NCBI GenBank assembly: GCA_934203355.1
Contig: CAKPZC010000002.1
Coordinates: 24,065 to 88,064 of the forward strand
Source: an uncultured Prevotella sp.
GTDB lineage: Bacteria > Bacteroidota > Bacteroidia > Bacteroidales > Bacteroidaceae
Direction of reading: 5' to 3'
Length of the DNA stretch: 64,000 nucleotides
Part shown: piece by piece, positions 43,814-53,326 of the stretch
Layout of the letters: the number at the start of each line of letters is the position of its first letter
How positions within the stretch are numbered: position 1 is the first letter of the stretch
Made by a program: the position numbers and the translations under genes
Notes under the pieces: model-generated
What the model saw: only the letters and a program-made list of their open reading frames with translations
Told to the model about the DNA's origin: nothing
The model's database searches: none

Positions 43814-44671
43814 ATGAAAAATTTCAAGTTTTTACTATTTGCATTGACTCTCACCGTTCTCGCTTCGTGCGGAAACACCGAGAAGAAGCCACAGATTGAA
43901 AATTTTGAGCAAAACGACTCATTACAAAAGATTATCTCTCAAAAGGACAACGAAATCAATGATATGATGGAGACCTTCAACCAGATTCAAGAAGGACTGC
44001 GAGAGATTAACGAGGCTGAAAACCGAGTAAACATCGTGAAGGACGGCGAGGGCGCCGACAAACGAAAGCAAATCGTGGAAAACCTGCAGTTCATACAGAA
44101 CACCATGAAGCAGAACCGCGCACTCATCGAAAAGCTGCGTCAGCAGATGCGCGAGTCGACTGTTAAGGGCGACAATCTGCGCAAGACTATCGAGGACCTC
44201 GTAAAGCAGATTGACGACAAAGACCAGGAACTGCGACAACTGCGTGCACAACTCGATGCTAAAGACATACACATTGCCGAACTCGACCAGACGGTAAACA
44301 CGCTTAACGACAATGTGTCATCACTGAAGACCGAGTCGTCGCAGAAATCGGAGACAATAAGCTCGCAAGACAAACAGCTCAATACAGCATGGTTTGTTTT
44401 CGGCACAAAGAAGGAGCTGAAGGAACAGCACATCATCGACGGATCGAGAGTGCTTGAGTCGAACTTCAACAAAAACTATTTCACAAAAATCGACATTCGT
44501 GTGGAGAAGGAAATAAAGCTCTACTCTAAGTCGGCAAAGATTCTTACTATGCACCCATCAAGCTCATACACCTTGCAGCCTGATGCCAACAAGAAGTATG
44601 TATTGCGCATAAACAACCCACAATTGTTCTGGTCGACAAGCAAGTATCTCGTAATCCAAGTGAAACTGTAA
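43814..44671 (+). CDS. Coiled-coil lipoprotein
   Basis: 285 residues. A lipoprotein signal (lipobox LASC, lipidated Cys19) is followed by a long heptad-rich coiled coil (about 35-190, with RQQMRESTVKGDNLRKTIE and DDKDQELRQLRAQLDAKD) and a compact C-terminal domain (about 200-285). The end reads TKIDIRVEKEIKLYSKSAK and YVLRINNPQLFWSTSKYLVI. Similar proteins are widespread in Bacteroidales, but no function is known to me. It probably shares the rsmI transcript. A terminator follows. Confidence 0.8.
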   Translation: MKNFKFLLFALTLTVLASCGNTEKKPQIENFEQNDSLQKIISQKDNEINDMMETFNQIQEGLREINEAENRVNIVKDGEGADKRKQIVENLQFIQNTMKQNRALIEKLRQQMRESTVKGDNLRKTIEDLVKQIDDKDQELRQLRAQLDAKDIHIAELDQTVNTLNDNVSSLKTESSQKSETISSQDKQLNTAWFVFGTKKELKEQHIIDGSRVLESNFNKNYFTKIDIRVEKEIKLYSKSAKILTMHPSSSYTLQPDANKKYVLRINNPQLFWSTSKYLVIQVKL

Positions 44672-44693
44672 TATAAAAAAATCTCATAATTAA

Positions 44694-44748
44694 GAGGGTG
44701 TGTAAAGACTCACAATCAAAGTGGTTTCTACACACCCTCATTCTTTTT
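44694..44748 (+). terminator. Terminator after the coiled-coil lipoprotein
   Basis: GAGGGTGTGTA pairs with TACACACCCTC (44694..44739), then ATTCTTTTTCTG. Same GGGTGTG core. Confidence 0.85.
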
Positions 44749-44764
44749 CTGTTCACACTATTCA

Positions 44765-45220
44765 TCAACGGCGGCTGCGGAAAAACTCTGTCATAAGCGT
44801 GCGACACTCTTCTTCGAGCACTCCCTGCTCAACCACACACTTAGGATGAAGCGCCTTAGGCGCATAGCGCATGAAACCACGCTTCTCGTCGGCTGCTCCA
44901 AACACCACTCTCCTTATCTGAGCCCACCCAATAGCCCCAGCACACATAATACACGGCTCAACGGTGACATAAAGCGTGCAGTCGCTGAGATACTTGCCAC
45001 CGAGCTGATTGGCTGCCGACGTTATGACCTGCATCTCGGCGTGAGCCGTCACGTCGCCAAGGGTCTCTGTAAGATTATGGGCACGCGCAATGATGCGGTC
45101 GCCTGCCACGACTACTGCTCCAACGGGTATCTCGCCGGCATCACGCGCAAGCTCTGCCTCAACAAGAGCACGACGCATAAATTGTTCGTCTTTCTTCAAT
45201 TGTTCTTCCTGCTTATCCAT
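44765..45220 (-). CDS. tadA: tRNA adenosine(34) deaminase TadA-like
   Basis: 151 residues from the ATG at 45220. Zinc-dependent deaminase motifs: His60 and catalytic Glu62 (TAHAEMQ), Cys90 and Cys93 (VEPCIMCAGAIGWA). The sequence after these (RRVVFGAADEKRGF) fits TadA, which makes inosine at the wobble position of tRNA-Arg; a guanine-deaminase-like role is less likely. Divergent from yraN with a promoter in the gap. Confidence 0.9.
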   Translation of the reverse strand: MDKQEEQLKKDEQFMRRALVEAELARDAGEIPVGAVVVAGDRIIARAHNLTETLGDVTAHAEMQVITSAANQLGGKYLSDCTLYVTVEPCIMCAGAIGWAQIRRVVFGAADEKRGFMRYAPKALHPKCVVEQGVLEEECRTLMTEFFRSRR

Positions 45221-45240
45221 AATGGTTGTATTTTTAGTTG

Positions 45241-45290
45241 CAAATTTACAACAATAAAACCACATTTCTCACTTTTTTACAATACCTTTG
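45241..45290. promoter_or_regulatory. Divergent -7 boxes for tadA and yraN
   Basis: TAAATTTG on the minus strand (45241..45248) serves tadA; TACCTTTG on the plus strand (45283..45290) serves yraN, 18 bases before its ATG. -33 boxes are weak for both. Confidence 0.5.
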
Positions 45291-45307
45291 TAAAAAAGAA
45301 AAGAACA

Positions 45308-45688
45308 ATGGGCTCACACAACGAACTGGGAATATGGGGCGAACAATACGCCACAAACTATCTGCGCGACAAAGGTTATGAGATTATCGCACGCAACTGG
45401 CGCATAGGCCACCGAGACATCGACATAATTGCACGCTCGCCCGACAACACTACAGTGGTATTCGTGGAGGTGAAGACACGCACCAACGATGTCATTACTA
45501 AACCCGAAGACGCGGTCAACCTGAAGAAGATACGCAACATCGGACTTGCTGCAAATGCCTATGTAAAACAAATGAACGTTGTTGACATGATACGGTTCGA
45601 CATTATCACGATTGTTGGCAACAACGACAATAACGCTCAACTTGAGCATATAAAAGACGCTTTCAATCCATGCCTTGCATATAGATGA
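45308..45688 (+). CDS. yraN: YraN family (UPF0102) endonuclease-like protein
   Basis: 126 residues from the ATG at 45308; the open frame runs further upstream across tadA but that is a shadow. It has a PD-(D/E)XK nuclease-like core: RDIDIIARS (Asp37, Asp39) and VVFVEVKTRTN (Glu54, Lys56). The LGIWGEQYATNYLRDKGYEIIARNWR start is typical. Role in DNA recombination or repair is inferred from the fold. birA follows after 34 bases. Confidence 0.92.
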   Translation: MGSHNELGIWGEQYATNYLRDKGYEIIARNWRIGHRDIDIIARSPDNTTVVFVEVKTRTNDVITKPEDAVNLKKIRNIGLAANAYVKQMNVVDMIRFDIITIVGNNDNNAQLEHIKDAFNPCLAYR

Positions 45689-45722
45689 ATGTGGAATGTT
45701 GAGTGTTGAATTTTGAATTATT

Positions 45723-46460
45723 ATGCATATAGAAATTATAAGATTGGAAGAGACAGGTTCTACTAACGACTATCTGCGCTCCCTACCCACCCCACCTGCC
45801 GACACCATTACCGTGGCAACTGCTCTTTATCAAACAGCTGGACGCGGACAGGGCACTAACAAATGGGAAAGCGAGAACGGCAAAAATCTGCTGTTCTCAA
45901 TACTGACATGTCCCGAAAGTGTGACTATTACAAGCCAGTTTGTGCTGTCGATGGCGGGAGCCCTCGCTCTAAAGGAGGCTCTCGACTTATACTGCAATGG
46001 CATCTCACTGAAATGGCCTAACGACATTTATTGGCACGACCGCAAGATAAGCGGCACTCTCATCGAGACCTCGGTTGTGGGCAAAACAATCAAACAATGT
46101 ATATACGGCATCGGACTGAACGTAAACCAGCAGGTGTTCCACAGCGATGCACCCAACCCTGTGTCACTATTTAATATAACTGGAACAGAGACACCACTCG
46201 ACAAACTGCTCGACTCCATACTTGTAAGTTTCCAAAAATACTACCAACTCGCCACCAACGGCTTCCACGAACGTATCACAGCCGACTACAACGCTGCCCT
46301 ATACCGTGGCACAGGAATACACCACTATAAAGACAACACAACTGGCGAACTGTTTGCCGCCTGTATTGACCATGTGGGCACCGACGGACTGCTACACCTT
46401 GTCGACAACCAAGGAGGCAGACGCACATACTCACTAAAAGAAGTGAAGTTCATCATATAA
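45723..46460 (+). CDS. birA: Biotin-[acetyl-CoA-carboxylase] ligase
   Basis: 245 residues, the short form without the DNA-binding domain. It activates biotin and attaches it to carboxylases. Motifs: TGSTNDYLR, the biotin-adenylate loop QTAGRGQGTNKWES (40-44 GRGQG), SLKWPNDIYWHDRKISGTLIE and GIGLNVNQ. As there is no helix-turn-helix it should not act as a biotin repressor. Confidence 0.95.
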   Translation: MHIEIIRLEETGSTNDYLRSLPTPPADTITVATALYQTAGRGQGTNKWESENGKNLLFSILTCPESVTITSQFVLSMAGALALKEALDLYCNGISLKWPNDIYWHDRKISGTLIETSVVGKTIKQCIYGIGLNVNQQVFHSDAPNPVSLFNITGTETPLDKLLDSILVSFQKYYQLATNGFHERITADYNAALYRGTGIHHYKDNTTGELFAACIDHVGTDGLLHLVDNQGGRRTYSLKEVKFII

Positions 46461-46505
46461 TGACATAAAACGCCCTACTCTTTTCCTACTGTCAGATTTT
46501 TGCAG

Positions 46506-46513
46506 TAACTTTG
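46506..46513 (+). promoter_or_regulatory. -7 box for pyrH
   Basis: TAACTTTG, about 70 bases before the pyrH ATG. No convincing -33 box. Confidence 0.4.
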
Positions 46514-46583
46514 CCAATAACAAACCGTATACTATATTTTCAAAACAAATATAATAACACACAATAAAAAAGACAAAAGAATT

Positions 46584-47294
46584 ATGAGCAAGTTCAACAG
46601 AATCCTTCTCAAACTCAGTGGCGAAAGTCTCATGGGTAAGCAGAGTTTCGGAATCGACCCAGTTCGTCTGGGAGAGTATGCACAACAGATTAAGGAAGTG
46701 CACGAAATGGGAGTGCAGATAGGTATCGTTATCGGCGGAGGCAATATATTCCGCGGTTTGAGCGGTGCATCGAAGGGCTTCGACCGCGTGAAAGGCGACC
46801 AGATGGGCATGTGTGCCACAGTCATCAACTCTCTCGCTCTCAGTTCTGCACTTGGAGCTATCGGAGTGAAGACAAAGGTGCTCACTGCTATACGTATGGA
46901 GCCTATCGGCGAATTCTACTCTAAGTGGAAGGCCATCGAGGCTATGGAGGCTGGATATGTTTGCATATTCTCTGCTGGCACAGGATCGCCCTACTTCACC
47001 ACCGACACTGGCTCGTCGCTCCGTGGCATCGAGATTGAGGCCGACGTTATGCTCAAGGGCACACGTGTAGACGGCATCTATACTGCCGACCCAGAGAAAG
47101 ACCCGACAGCAACGAAGTTCACCGACATCACCTACGACGAAATATACACACGCGGTCTGAAGGTAATGGACCTCACCGCAACTACAATGTGCAAGGAGAA
47201 CAACCTGCCAATCTACGTGTTCAATATGGACATCGTGGGCAACCTAAAGAAGGTTATGGATGGTGAGCCAATTGGCACACTCGTACACAACTAA
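46584..47294 (+). CDS. pyrH: UMP kinase
   Basis: 236 residues, normal for PyrH. It phosphorylates UMP in pyrimidine nucleotide synthesis. Blocks: RILLKLSGESLMG, IGIVIGGGNIFRG, RVKGDQMGMCATVIN, AGTGSPYFTTDTGSSLRGIEIEADVMLKGT and DGIYTADPEKDPTATKF, with LKVMDLTATTMCKEN near the end. Followed by a family B repeat in a convergent gap. Confidence 0.97.
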   Translation: MSKFNRILLKLSGESLMGKQSFGIDPVRLGEYAQQIKEVHEMGVQIGIVIGGGNIFRGLSGASKGFDRVKGDQMGMCATVINSLALSSALGAIGVKTKVLTAIRMEPIGEFYSKWKAIEAMEAGYVCIFSAGTGSPYFTTDTGSSLRGIEIEADVMLKGTRVDGIYTADPEKDPTATKFTDITYDEIYTRGLKVMDLTATTMCKENNLPIYVFNMDIVGNLKKVMDGEPIGTLVHN

Positions 47295-47308
47295 AAGAAA
47301 CTTAAAAA

Positions 47309-47514
47309 GGAGAGTGTATCAGAATAGGAGTTAGAGGAAGTTAAGAAGAAGTTAATCCATCTACGATGGATGGGAGTTCTTGCTAAGGCAAGCGGCAAAG
47401 CCGAGCAAACAGACAAATGCTTTATTTTCAGCAATTTATACATATGTCCGCTAACTTCCGTTAACTTCGGGCGAAGCCCAAACTTCCGTTAACTTCTATT
47501 TTGACACACCCTCC
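47309..47514. repeat. Family B hairpin repeat, copy 1
   Basis: About 206 bp between the convergent pyrH and ROK genes. The outer ends (GGAGAGTGTATCAGAATAG and CTATTTTGACACACCCTCC) are imperfectly complementary, like a terminator stem. Inside are GGAAGTTAAGA-type words, three small hairpins (CCATC/GATGG, CTTGC/GCAAG, CGGC/GCCG), an AT-rich core and the return arm with CTTCGGGCGAAG. Nearly identical to 49144..49345. Confidence 0.9.
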
Positions 47515-47520
47515 TTATTT

Positions 47521-48711
47521 TTATTCCAATACTTTCTTGCGCGCCAACAGACATGCTCCAATCACTCCACCACGCTCGTTTAGTTTGGAGAGACATATGC
47601 GCGTGTCGCGGTTGACAAGATTGAGCGAATACTTGCGCACCGACACCTTGATAGCCTGCAAGAGGAAGTCGCCGGCACGTGCCAGCAATCCACCTATGAT
47701 GACAAGTTCGGGGTTGAACACATTTATCATGTTTGCCACTGCCTCGCCTACTGTCTTTCCCACCAACTCAATGGCTTCGATACAAAGCGGATCCTCGTTG
47801 TTCACCGCCTCGATTATCTCGTCGAGTGTGCAGTTGCCATTCGGCTTTGTTTTAAGGAAAGTTGTCTCGCCTGCCTTGATGCGCTCACTGACGATGCGCA
47901 GCAAAGCTCTGCCTGAAGCCTCGGTCTCAAGACATCCCTTCTTGCCGCAGTGACACAGAATTTCGTTGTCGAACATATGCATATGACCAATCTCTCCCGA
48001 AAAACCCGACTTTCCAGCATACAACTCCCCATTGATGATAATGCCGAGTCCAAGACCTAAGCTCACGTTGAAGAAGAGCACATTCCTTTCACTGTGCACC
48101 TCGCCCTTCATGTATTCACCATAGGCATAGGCACGTGTGTCGTTCTCGATAGTGGCAGTAAAGCCCAACTTTTCGGTAAGCAACACTGTCAGCGGCTGCT
48201 CTGTGAAATTGTATAAAGTATGGCTATATCCGCTATCGGCACTTACTCGTCCGCCGATGCAGAACAGCACATTGTGCACCTTATCGCCATCGACACCTGT
48301 CTTTTCAATGAACGCCCTCACTACCTTGCACAGGGCCTCTACCGACTCCATAGTGTTGTCGATACGGCACGAACAATTATCCTCCATATCCACTATGTCG
48401 CCACGGAAGTTCATGAGAGCCATATTGACCATATCGTCCTTAATCTCAACACCAACAAAATAGCCAGAGTCGGGATTCAAGCCATAGAGCACAGGACGGC
48501 GACCCTCGCCCGTCTCCTGTTTGCCATATTCATTGACATAACCCGCATTGAGAAGTTCGCCCACCATCTTTGTGACAGTGGGAACACTTAGGCTCACTAC
48601 TTTGGCAAGTTCCTGAATTGTTGCATTACCGTTGGCTACGAAGTAATTAAGAATTGTCTTCTTGATAAAACTACTCTTGCTTTCGGCATGGATATTGAGA
48701 AAATTCAGCAT
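47521..48711 (-). CDS. ROK-family transcriptional regulator (NagC/XylR type)
   Basis: 396 residues. An N-terminal winged helix-turn-helix (about 15-75: NATIQELAKVVSLSVPTVTKMV) precedes a ROK kinase-fold domain: ATP-site-like VGVEIKDDMVNMALMNFRGD, ENDTRAYAYGE, SLGLGLGIIINGELYAGKSGFSGEIGHM and the zinc motif CHCGKKGCLE. Such proteins usually sense a sugar or sugar phosphate and repress catabolic genes. None lies beside it, so its targets are elsewhere. A palindrome in its leader may allow self-control. Confidence 0.92.
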   Translation of the reverse strand: MLNFLNIHAESKSSFIKKTILNYFVANGNATIQELAKVVSLSVPTVTKMVGELLNAGYVNEYGKQETGEGRRPVLYGLNPDSGYFVGVEIKDDMVNMALMNFRGDIVDMEDNCSCRIDNTMESVEALCKVVRAFIEKTGVDGDKVHNVLFCIGGRVSADSGYSHTLYNFTEQPLTVLLTEKLGFTATIENDTRAYAYGEYMKGEVHSERNVLFFNVSLGLGLGIIINGELYAGKSGFSGEIGHMHMFDNEILCHCGKKGCLETEASGRALLRIVSERIKAGETTFLKTKPNGNCTLDEIIEAVNNEDPLCIEAIELVGKTVGEAVANMINVFNPELVIIGGLLARAGDFLLQAIKVSVRKYSLNLVNRDTRICLSKLNERGGVIGACLLARKKVLE

Positions 48712-48727
48712 TTTAGTATCGGATTTA

Positions 48728-48750
48728 AATGACGTTTGTTTTTCGTCATT
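48728..48750 (-). promoter_or_regulatory. Palindrome in the ROK gene leader
   Basis: AATGACG (48728..48734) and CGTCATT (48744..48750) form an exact inverted repeat with a 9-base spacer between the -7 box (TAACTTTG, minus strand, 48774..48781) and the start codon at 48711. It could be an operator. Inference only. Confidence 0.4.
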
Positions 48751-48849
48751 GGTTAGAAGATTAGTTCAATATGCAAAGTTATTAATAATTAAATTAAAAA
48801 ACAAGATAATAAGTCATTTTATTTTTGAATTTTCCGACATTTAAACAAT

Positions 48850-49072
48850 TCAACTCCTTTTTTGCGTTTTATCTAACGCTTCTCCCACAATATCAAGTAG
48901 TTGCTCGGTGTTACCAAGCACTTGCTTGTAATACTCATGGCACTGTGCGGCTGTCATTTATTTTGTATGGGTTGTTCTGAGCCACGCCACTTGTAGACAC
49001 AACAAAACAGGCGACAACTGCAATAAACAGTCGGCACAATGGGTTTGAAGAAATATGGTTATGTCTTCGCAT
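48850..49072 (-). pseudogene. Relic of a TPR/histidine-kinase-like receptor gene
   Basis: The minus strand from the ATG at 49072 reads a signal peptide (LCRLFIAVVACFVVSTSGVA) and then QNNPYKINDS, which matches the mature N-termini of the two intact neighbours (QNNSFKIND at 51115..53295, ENNPMHING at 49340..51040). It stops after 45 codons. Overlapping in another frame, 48957..48850 encodes HEYYKQVLGNTEQLLDIVGE, which matches the C-terminal end of the 49340 protein (LMHDNTDELLAIVGNVLKK). Thus only the two ends remain: a deletion of about 500 codons joined them out of frame. Homology is by eye, but both ends agree. Confidence 0.65.
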
Positions 49073-49143
49073 CGTAGTGTTCTAAATTATTCTCTCTCTA
49101 ATCCCTAAAATTCTCTCTAATTCCTAAATTCTCAATTCTATTC

Positions 49144-49345
49144 GAGGGTGTGTCAAAATAGGAGTTAGAGGAAGTTAAGAAGAAGTTAATCCATCTACGA
49201 TGGATGGGAGTTCTTGCTAAAGCAAGCGGCAAAGCCGAGCGAACAGACAAATGCTTTATTTTCAGCAATTTATACATATGTCCGCTAACTTCCGTTAACT
49301 TCGGGCGAAGCCCAAACTTCCGTTAACTCCTATTTTGACTCACGT
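49144..49345. repeat. Family B hairpin repeat, copy 2
   Basis: About 202 bp, almost identical to copy 1. It begins GAGGGTGTGTCAAAATAG and ends CTATTTTGACTCACG. The right end overlaps the stop codon of the 49340 gene (TCA at 49340..49342 on the plus strand), so the last base pairs of that gene are part of the repeat boundary. Confidence 0.9.
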
Positions 49346-51040
49346 CTTCTTCAGCACATTTCCAACAATAGCGAGCAGTTCGTCGGTGTTGTCATGCATA
49401 AGCCTTATGAGTACCTGCATTTGCTTCTTCGACGCCGTGCCTTTCGTTTTGGCTATCTGTTCTGCTATATGGGATATGTTGTCGAGCGGTTGTCTTATTT
49501 CGTCGCCCATATTGCGTATGAAAGCTGACTTAGCTTGATTTGCCGACTCGGCTTTCACCTTTGCTTTTTTCAAATCTTCGTGGTTGCGCTCAAGATAGGC
49601 ATTGGTTTCACGCAGTTCGGCAGTGACCTTCGACTTTGTCCACAGATAAATGCCTATGGCAATAATGACAATAAATCCCACCATTACTCCCAACACCGAA
49701 ATCACATAGCTTGTCTCCTGCTGTGCCTTTGCCAACTTCAGTTTTCCACGCAGCCGCTCTGCCTCAAGTTGCTTACGGTTGTAGGACAATTTCAGCATGT
49801 CTGACTCCGAGTTGGCGCGAGCGAGTTCAAGACTTGAGTTTTTCAGCAGCAACTGCGTGTTGGCAAGTTCCAGATTGGCACCTTGCAATGCTGCGTCATG
49901 CCGTTCTCTATCAAGTTTCTGATGTTGCGCCGACAGTTGCTGATGTTGAAAGTTAAGGCGCAAGTTAAACACACGTGAGTAGACATCATCGAAATTCTTA
50001 AAAACCACATTATCTATATTGCATATGTGTTCCCTGTATAAGTCGCGCTCGGTGAGTGCCTGCATGCGGTAGTCGTGGCGTAGTCGATAGTATTCGGCAA
50101 GAAATTTCTTCTGCTCCTTGCCGTGCTTCCTTAATATATATATGTAGGCACGGTCGAGGTCGCCGTCGTGAAACATCTTCAATATTGCAATGTTGCTCTC
50201 GTCGAAATCGCGCGAATCTGGGTCTACCTGACCATTAAGCTCTACATATTTATTATAATATCCTACAAACTCTTTGTCTTTACCCAACAAGTATGACGAG
50301 AAGCACAATGTGACAATAGCATTCTGGCTCTGCATGACCGATTGGCTTGCCTCATAAGCCTTGAGCGCATACTCATACATGCGGTCGTACATATAGAGGT
50401 CTATATAACACTTGGTGAAACGGTTGTAGATTTCAGCCTTGTTCACTGTGGGCAGGTCTTCTTCGGCTATCTTTAATGCCTGTTCCAGATAGTTGATTGC
50501 AGTAGACATCTCATAGTTTGCCTGACACAAAACAGCCATTGACATAACGAAGGAATAGATGCCGTATTTACTGTTGTTTTTCTTTGCAATACTTCCCATC
50601 TCGTATATGCAACTGCGCGCCTGGCTCATATCTCTGTTGTTGAGCATATAGTTCACCTTGTTCGACATGGCATTGTAGTAGTATTCCTCCTCGCCCAGGC
50701 GCAGAGCCTCGGTCTGCAGGCGGTCTGCAGCACGATAGAATTCCTTATCAGACTGCACATAGAAATAATACGCCATAGGCAGGGTGAGAGCCAGACACTG
50801 TGCCTTGCGGTCGTCCTTGAGCACAGCCTGTCCATACATGCGCCAGGCAAGTCGCAACCCTTCTTGACTGGTGCGCTGTTTGAATGCCTGTTTATACATT
50901 TCGTACAGTTCACCGTTGATGTGCATCGGATTGTTCTCTGCCCAAGCCACACACGACATCATTGCGACTACCACCATAAGCAGCAGTCGCAAGCACTTTC
51001 GTGACACAGTTGTGTTTATCGTGTGATTTATGACAATCAT
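49340..51040 (-). CDS. TPR membrane receptor with a kinase-dead histidine-kinase-like dimerisation domain
   Basis: 566 residues. A signal peptide (near residues 15-35) is followed by a TPR-rich periplasmic part (~40-340), a coiled stretch with QLLLKNSSLELARANSESD, one membrane helix (~445-468: VLGVMVGFIVIIAIGIYLW) and a HisKA-like domain. In that domain the phosphorylation motif is FIRNMGDEIRQPLDNI: the catalytic His of NMSHEIRTP is Asp. The protein ends right after the dimerisation helices, without a HATPase domain. The gene is fourth in an operon with an active paralogue. It may modulate that paralogue by pairing with it. This is inference. Confidence 0.8.
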   Translation of the reverse strand: MIVINHTINTTVSRKCLRLLLMVVVAMMSCVAWAENNPMHINGELYEMYKQAFKQRTSQEGLRLAWRMYGQAVLKDDRKAQCLALTLPMAYYFYVQSDKEFYRAADRLQTEALRLGEEEYYYNAMSNKVNYMLNNRDMSQARSCIYEMGSIAKKNNSKYGIYSFVMSMAVLCQANYEMSTAINYLEQALKIAEEDLPTVNKAEIYNRFTKCYIDLYMYDRMYEYALKAYEASQSVMQSQNAIVTLCFSSYLLGKDKEFVGYYNKYVELNGQVDPDSRDFDESNIAILKMFHDGDLDRAYIYILRKHGKEQKKFLAEYYRLRHDYRMQALTERDLYREHICNIDNVVFKNFDDVYSRVFNLRLNFQHQQLSAQHQKLDRERHDAALQGANLELANTQLLLKNSSLELARANSESDMLKLSYNRKQLEAERLRGKLKLAKAQQETSYVISVLGVMVGFIVIIAIGIYLWTKSKVTAELRETNAYLERNHEDLKKAKVKAESANQAKSAFIRNMGDEIRQPLDNISHIAEQIAKTKGTASKKQMQVLIRLMHDNTDELLAIVGNVLKKT

Positions 51041-51114
51041 TATTCCCTGAATTAGAGTTTTCTATTTCTTTCCTAATGAAACGCATGGCAGTTGTGCCAC
51101 TGTTTCAAAAGGCA

Positions 51115-53295
51115 TCATGCCTTGATTGTAAACACGAAGCGGGCACCTGCGGTGTAATATCTGTCGAGATATATTCTGCCCCCAAGCACGTCGGCTATTA
51201 TTCGGCATATATGCAGTCCGAGTCCCAGTCCCTGTTTAAATCGGTCGAGTTTTGTGAAACTGTTGAATATATCCTCTGTCTTATCTTCGGGTATGCCTAT
51301 TCCGGTATCGGTGACACTGAATGTAATCATTCCCGGTGTTGACATCGCAGAACAGCCAAGTGTTATGGAGCCATGTTCTGTGTTCTTCTCAGCGTTTGTG
51401 ATAAGATTTCTCAGCACCTGCACCACTCGTTTCACATCGGTATATACCGTCATGTCCTCGGCTGCATCGGTCTCCAGACGCATCATCACTCCCTTTGCCT
51501 TGTGCTGTCCCACTCCGGTGAGAGCCAGTCGACATATCTCTCCGATAGTTGTACTGCGATATTGCAGGTTGTATGTGCCATTTTCGAGTTGGGCAGTGTC
51601 GAGCACATCGCTCACCAGCATTTGCAGGTTGTCCGAATTGTTTATTATTCGCTTCGAGAAGTCTTCGCGCGTTGCCTCGTCGAGTTCCCCGTCGTCGTCT
51701 GCCAACAGTTCCGAGAATCCCACAATGGCGTTGAGCGGTGTGCGTATCTCGTGGCTCATGTTTTGTATGAATATTGTCTTCACGCGGTCTGCCACGACAG
51801 CTTTCTCCTTAGCCAGCTCAAGTTCATTGTTGTTGCGCTCCAGTTCATCGTTGGCTTTGCGCAACTTGTTCATCAGTTTGCGGCGATTCCATATATATAT
51901 TGCCACCGCTGTCAGCACCAGCAGTCCTAAGAACAAAGCCGATGTCAACAAAGCGTCGTGCAATCGTTTTTGTGCCTTCTCGGCATTAAGTTCGTTTTGC
52001 AGTTTGTCTGCCTCAAGTTGCTTGTTGTCGTATGAGAGTTTGAGCAAGTCCGACGATGTCTTGGCGCGTCGCAGTTCCAGCTCCGAATTCTTCAGCGTGA
52101 GTTGCGTGTTGGCAATCTTCAGGTTGGTGTTCTTCAGTTCTGTGGCTTGTCGTTCGGATAACAGCCGTTGGCGACCAATCTCGAGCAGTTGATTTTCGTA
52201 TTCGAGTTTTTGGTCGATGAATCGTGAGTTCATCTCCATGAAGTTATTCGACCTCACACTGTCCTGTTCCCTGATACGTGTGCGATACAGCACGGTCTGC
52301 GCATTGGTCATCTCCAGATAGTCGCCCTTCAGTCGACATAATTCTATCCAAAGTCGGTAGTTGCGATATTTGTGCTTACTGTTTAGGTTTATATACTTCG
52401 CAGCCTCTTCATACTTCTTGTCGCACATCAGCTTCATAATAGCCATCTCGCTGACATAATAGTCTTTAAATGTTGGCTGCGGCTCCTTTCCATAGAGCTT
52501 CACAAACTCCGAGTAGCGCTTGTCGAAGTTTTCGTATTTGCCAAGCATAAACTCGGCATATACCATATTGTGCAGCAGACATCGCTTAATATCATCGACA
52601 TTCGTGTCGCCATAGCCTTCAGCGGCTGCTTTGAACATCTCTTCGTAGTTGTATAGTTCCTCGCAGCATTCCGAAATCTTGCGGTAGAGCAAACCGTTGT
52701 TATGATCGGGCAGATATTTCTTCACCACCTGCAACGCCTGGCGATAACTTTCGGCGGCAAGTCCTATCTCCAGACGCGCCATGTGCACCATTCCAAGTGT
52801 ATTAAGTGTGGAGTACATTCCGTAGTGGTGATGATTTTTCTTGGCAAATTCCTGCATTCTCTGCACATATGTCATAGCCTCATACAAACGCTTCTTGCTG
52901 AGCTGGTATGCCACCTTATAGGTCATTCCCACATAGAAGTAGGTTTCGAGATGATACTGCAGCGACATGTCTTGCAGAGTCTTTAGAGTTTTCTCAAACT
53001 CTTGCTCTTTGTCGGTTTGGCGCAGATAGTACATCTCCACTGTCAGTGCCAGCAGCTGTGCTTGATGATCGTTGATTTCGGTGGCGCGGCGATATAGTTG
53101 CTTCGAGAGTTCGTAGCCCTGCACAGTGGCGCGCTTATTAAACGCCTCGGTGTAGATAGCATACAGTTTGTCGTTGATTTTAAACGAGTTGTTTTGCGCT
53201 CGACATGGCACAACAATAGCCATAACAACAGCCAAAAGAAGCTGTCGCCATGACAATGTCTTTATTGCATTGACAATTGTTTGCATACAAGTCAT
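51115..53295 (-). CDS. TPR-type membrane sensor histidine kinase
   Basis: 726 residues from the first ATG; the second (53286) is equally good. Signal peptide ([18 protein letters not shown]), periplasmic TPR region (~40-340), coiled linker, membrane helix (~450-470), HisKA ([23 protein letters not shown], active His intact) and HATPase_c with N box (LITNAEKN), G1 (DTGIGIPED), F box (NSFTKLD) and G2 (GLGLGLHIC). It should autophosphorylate. No receiver of its own, so it likely signals to the receiver proteins in the same operon. Confidence 0.9.
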   Translation of the reverse strand: MTCMQTIVNAIKTLSWRQLLLAVVMAIVVPCRAQNNSFKINDKLYAIYTEAFNKRATVQGYELSKQLYRRATEINDHQAQLLALTVEMYYLRQTDKEQEFEKTLKTLQDMSLQYHLETYFYVGMTYKVAYQLSKKRLYEAMTYVQRMQEFAKKNHHHYGMYSTLNTLGMVHMARLEIGLAAESYRQALQVVKKYLPDHNNGLLYRKISECCEELYNYEEMFKAAAEGYGDTNVDDIKRCLLHNMVYAEFMLGKYENFDKRYSEFVKLYGKEPQPTFKDYYVSEMAIMKLMCDKKYEEAAKYINLNSKHKYRNYRLWIELCRLKGDYLEMTNAQTVLYRTRIREQDSVRSNNFMEMNSRFIDQKLEYENQLLEIGRQRLLSERQATELKNTNLKIANTQLTLKNSELELRRAKTSSDLLKLSYDNKQLEADKLQNELNAEKAQKRLHDALLTSALFLGLLVLTAVAIYIWNRRKLMNKLRKANDELERNNNELELAKEKAVVADRVKTIFIQNMSHEIRTPLNAIVGFSELLADDDGELDEATREDFSKRIINNSDNLQMLVSDVLDTAQLENGTYNLQYRSTTIGEICRLALTGVGQHKAKGVMMRLETDAAEDMTVYTDVKRVVQVLRNLITNAEKNTEHGSITLGCSAMSTPGMITFSVTDTGIGIPEDKTEDIFNSFTKLDRFKQGLGLGLHICRIIADVLGGRIYLDRYYTAGARFVFTIKA

Positions 53296-53326
53296 GTCGT
53301 GGATATTCTGTTATGTTTTCAACGGA

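Noticed and set aside
47309-49345. Family B copies 1 and 2 as ends of a composite transposon
   Set aside because: They are in the same orientation around a ROK regulator gene and the receptor relic, with no transposase; the ends look like terminator stems and not insertion-sequence termini.
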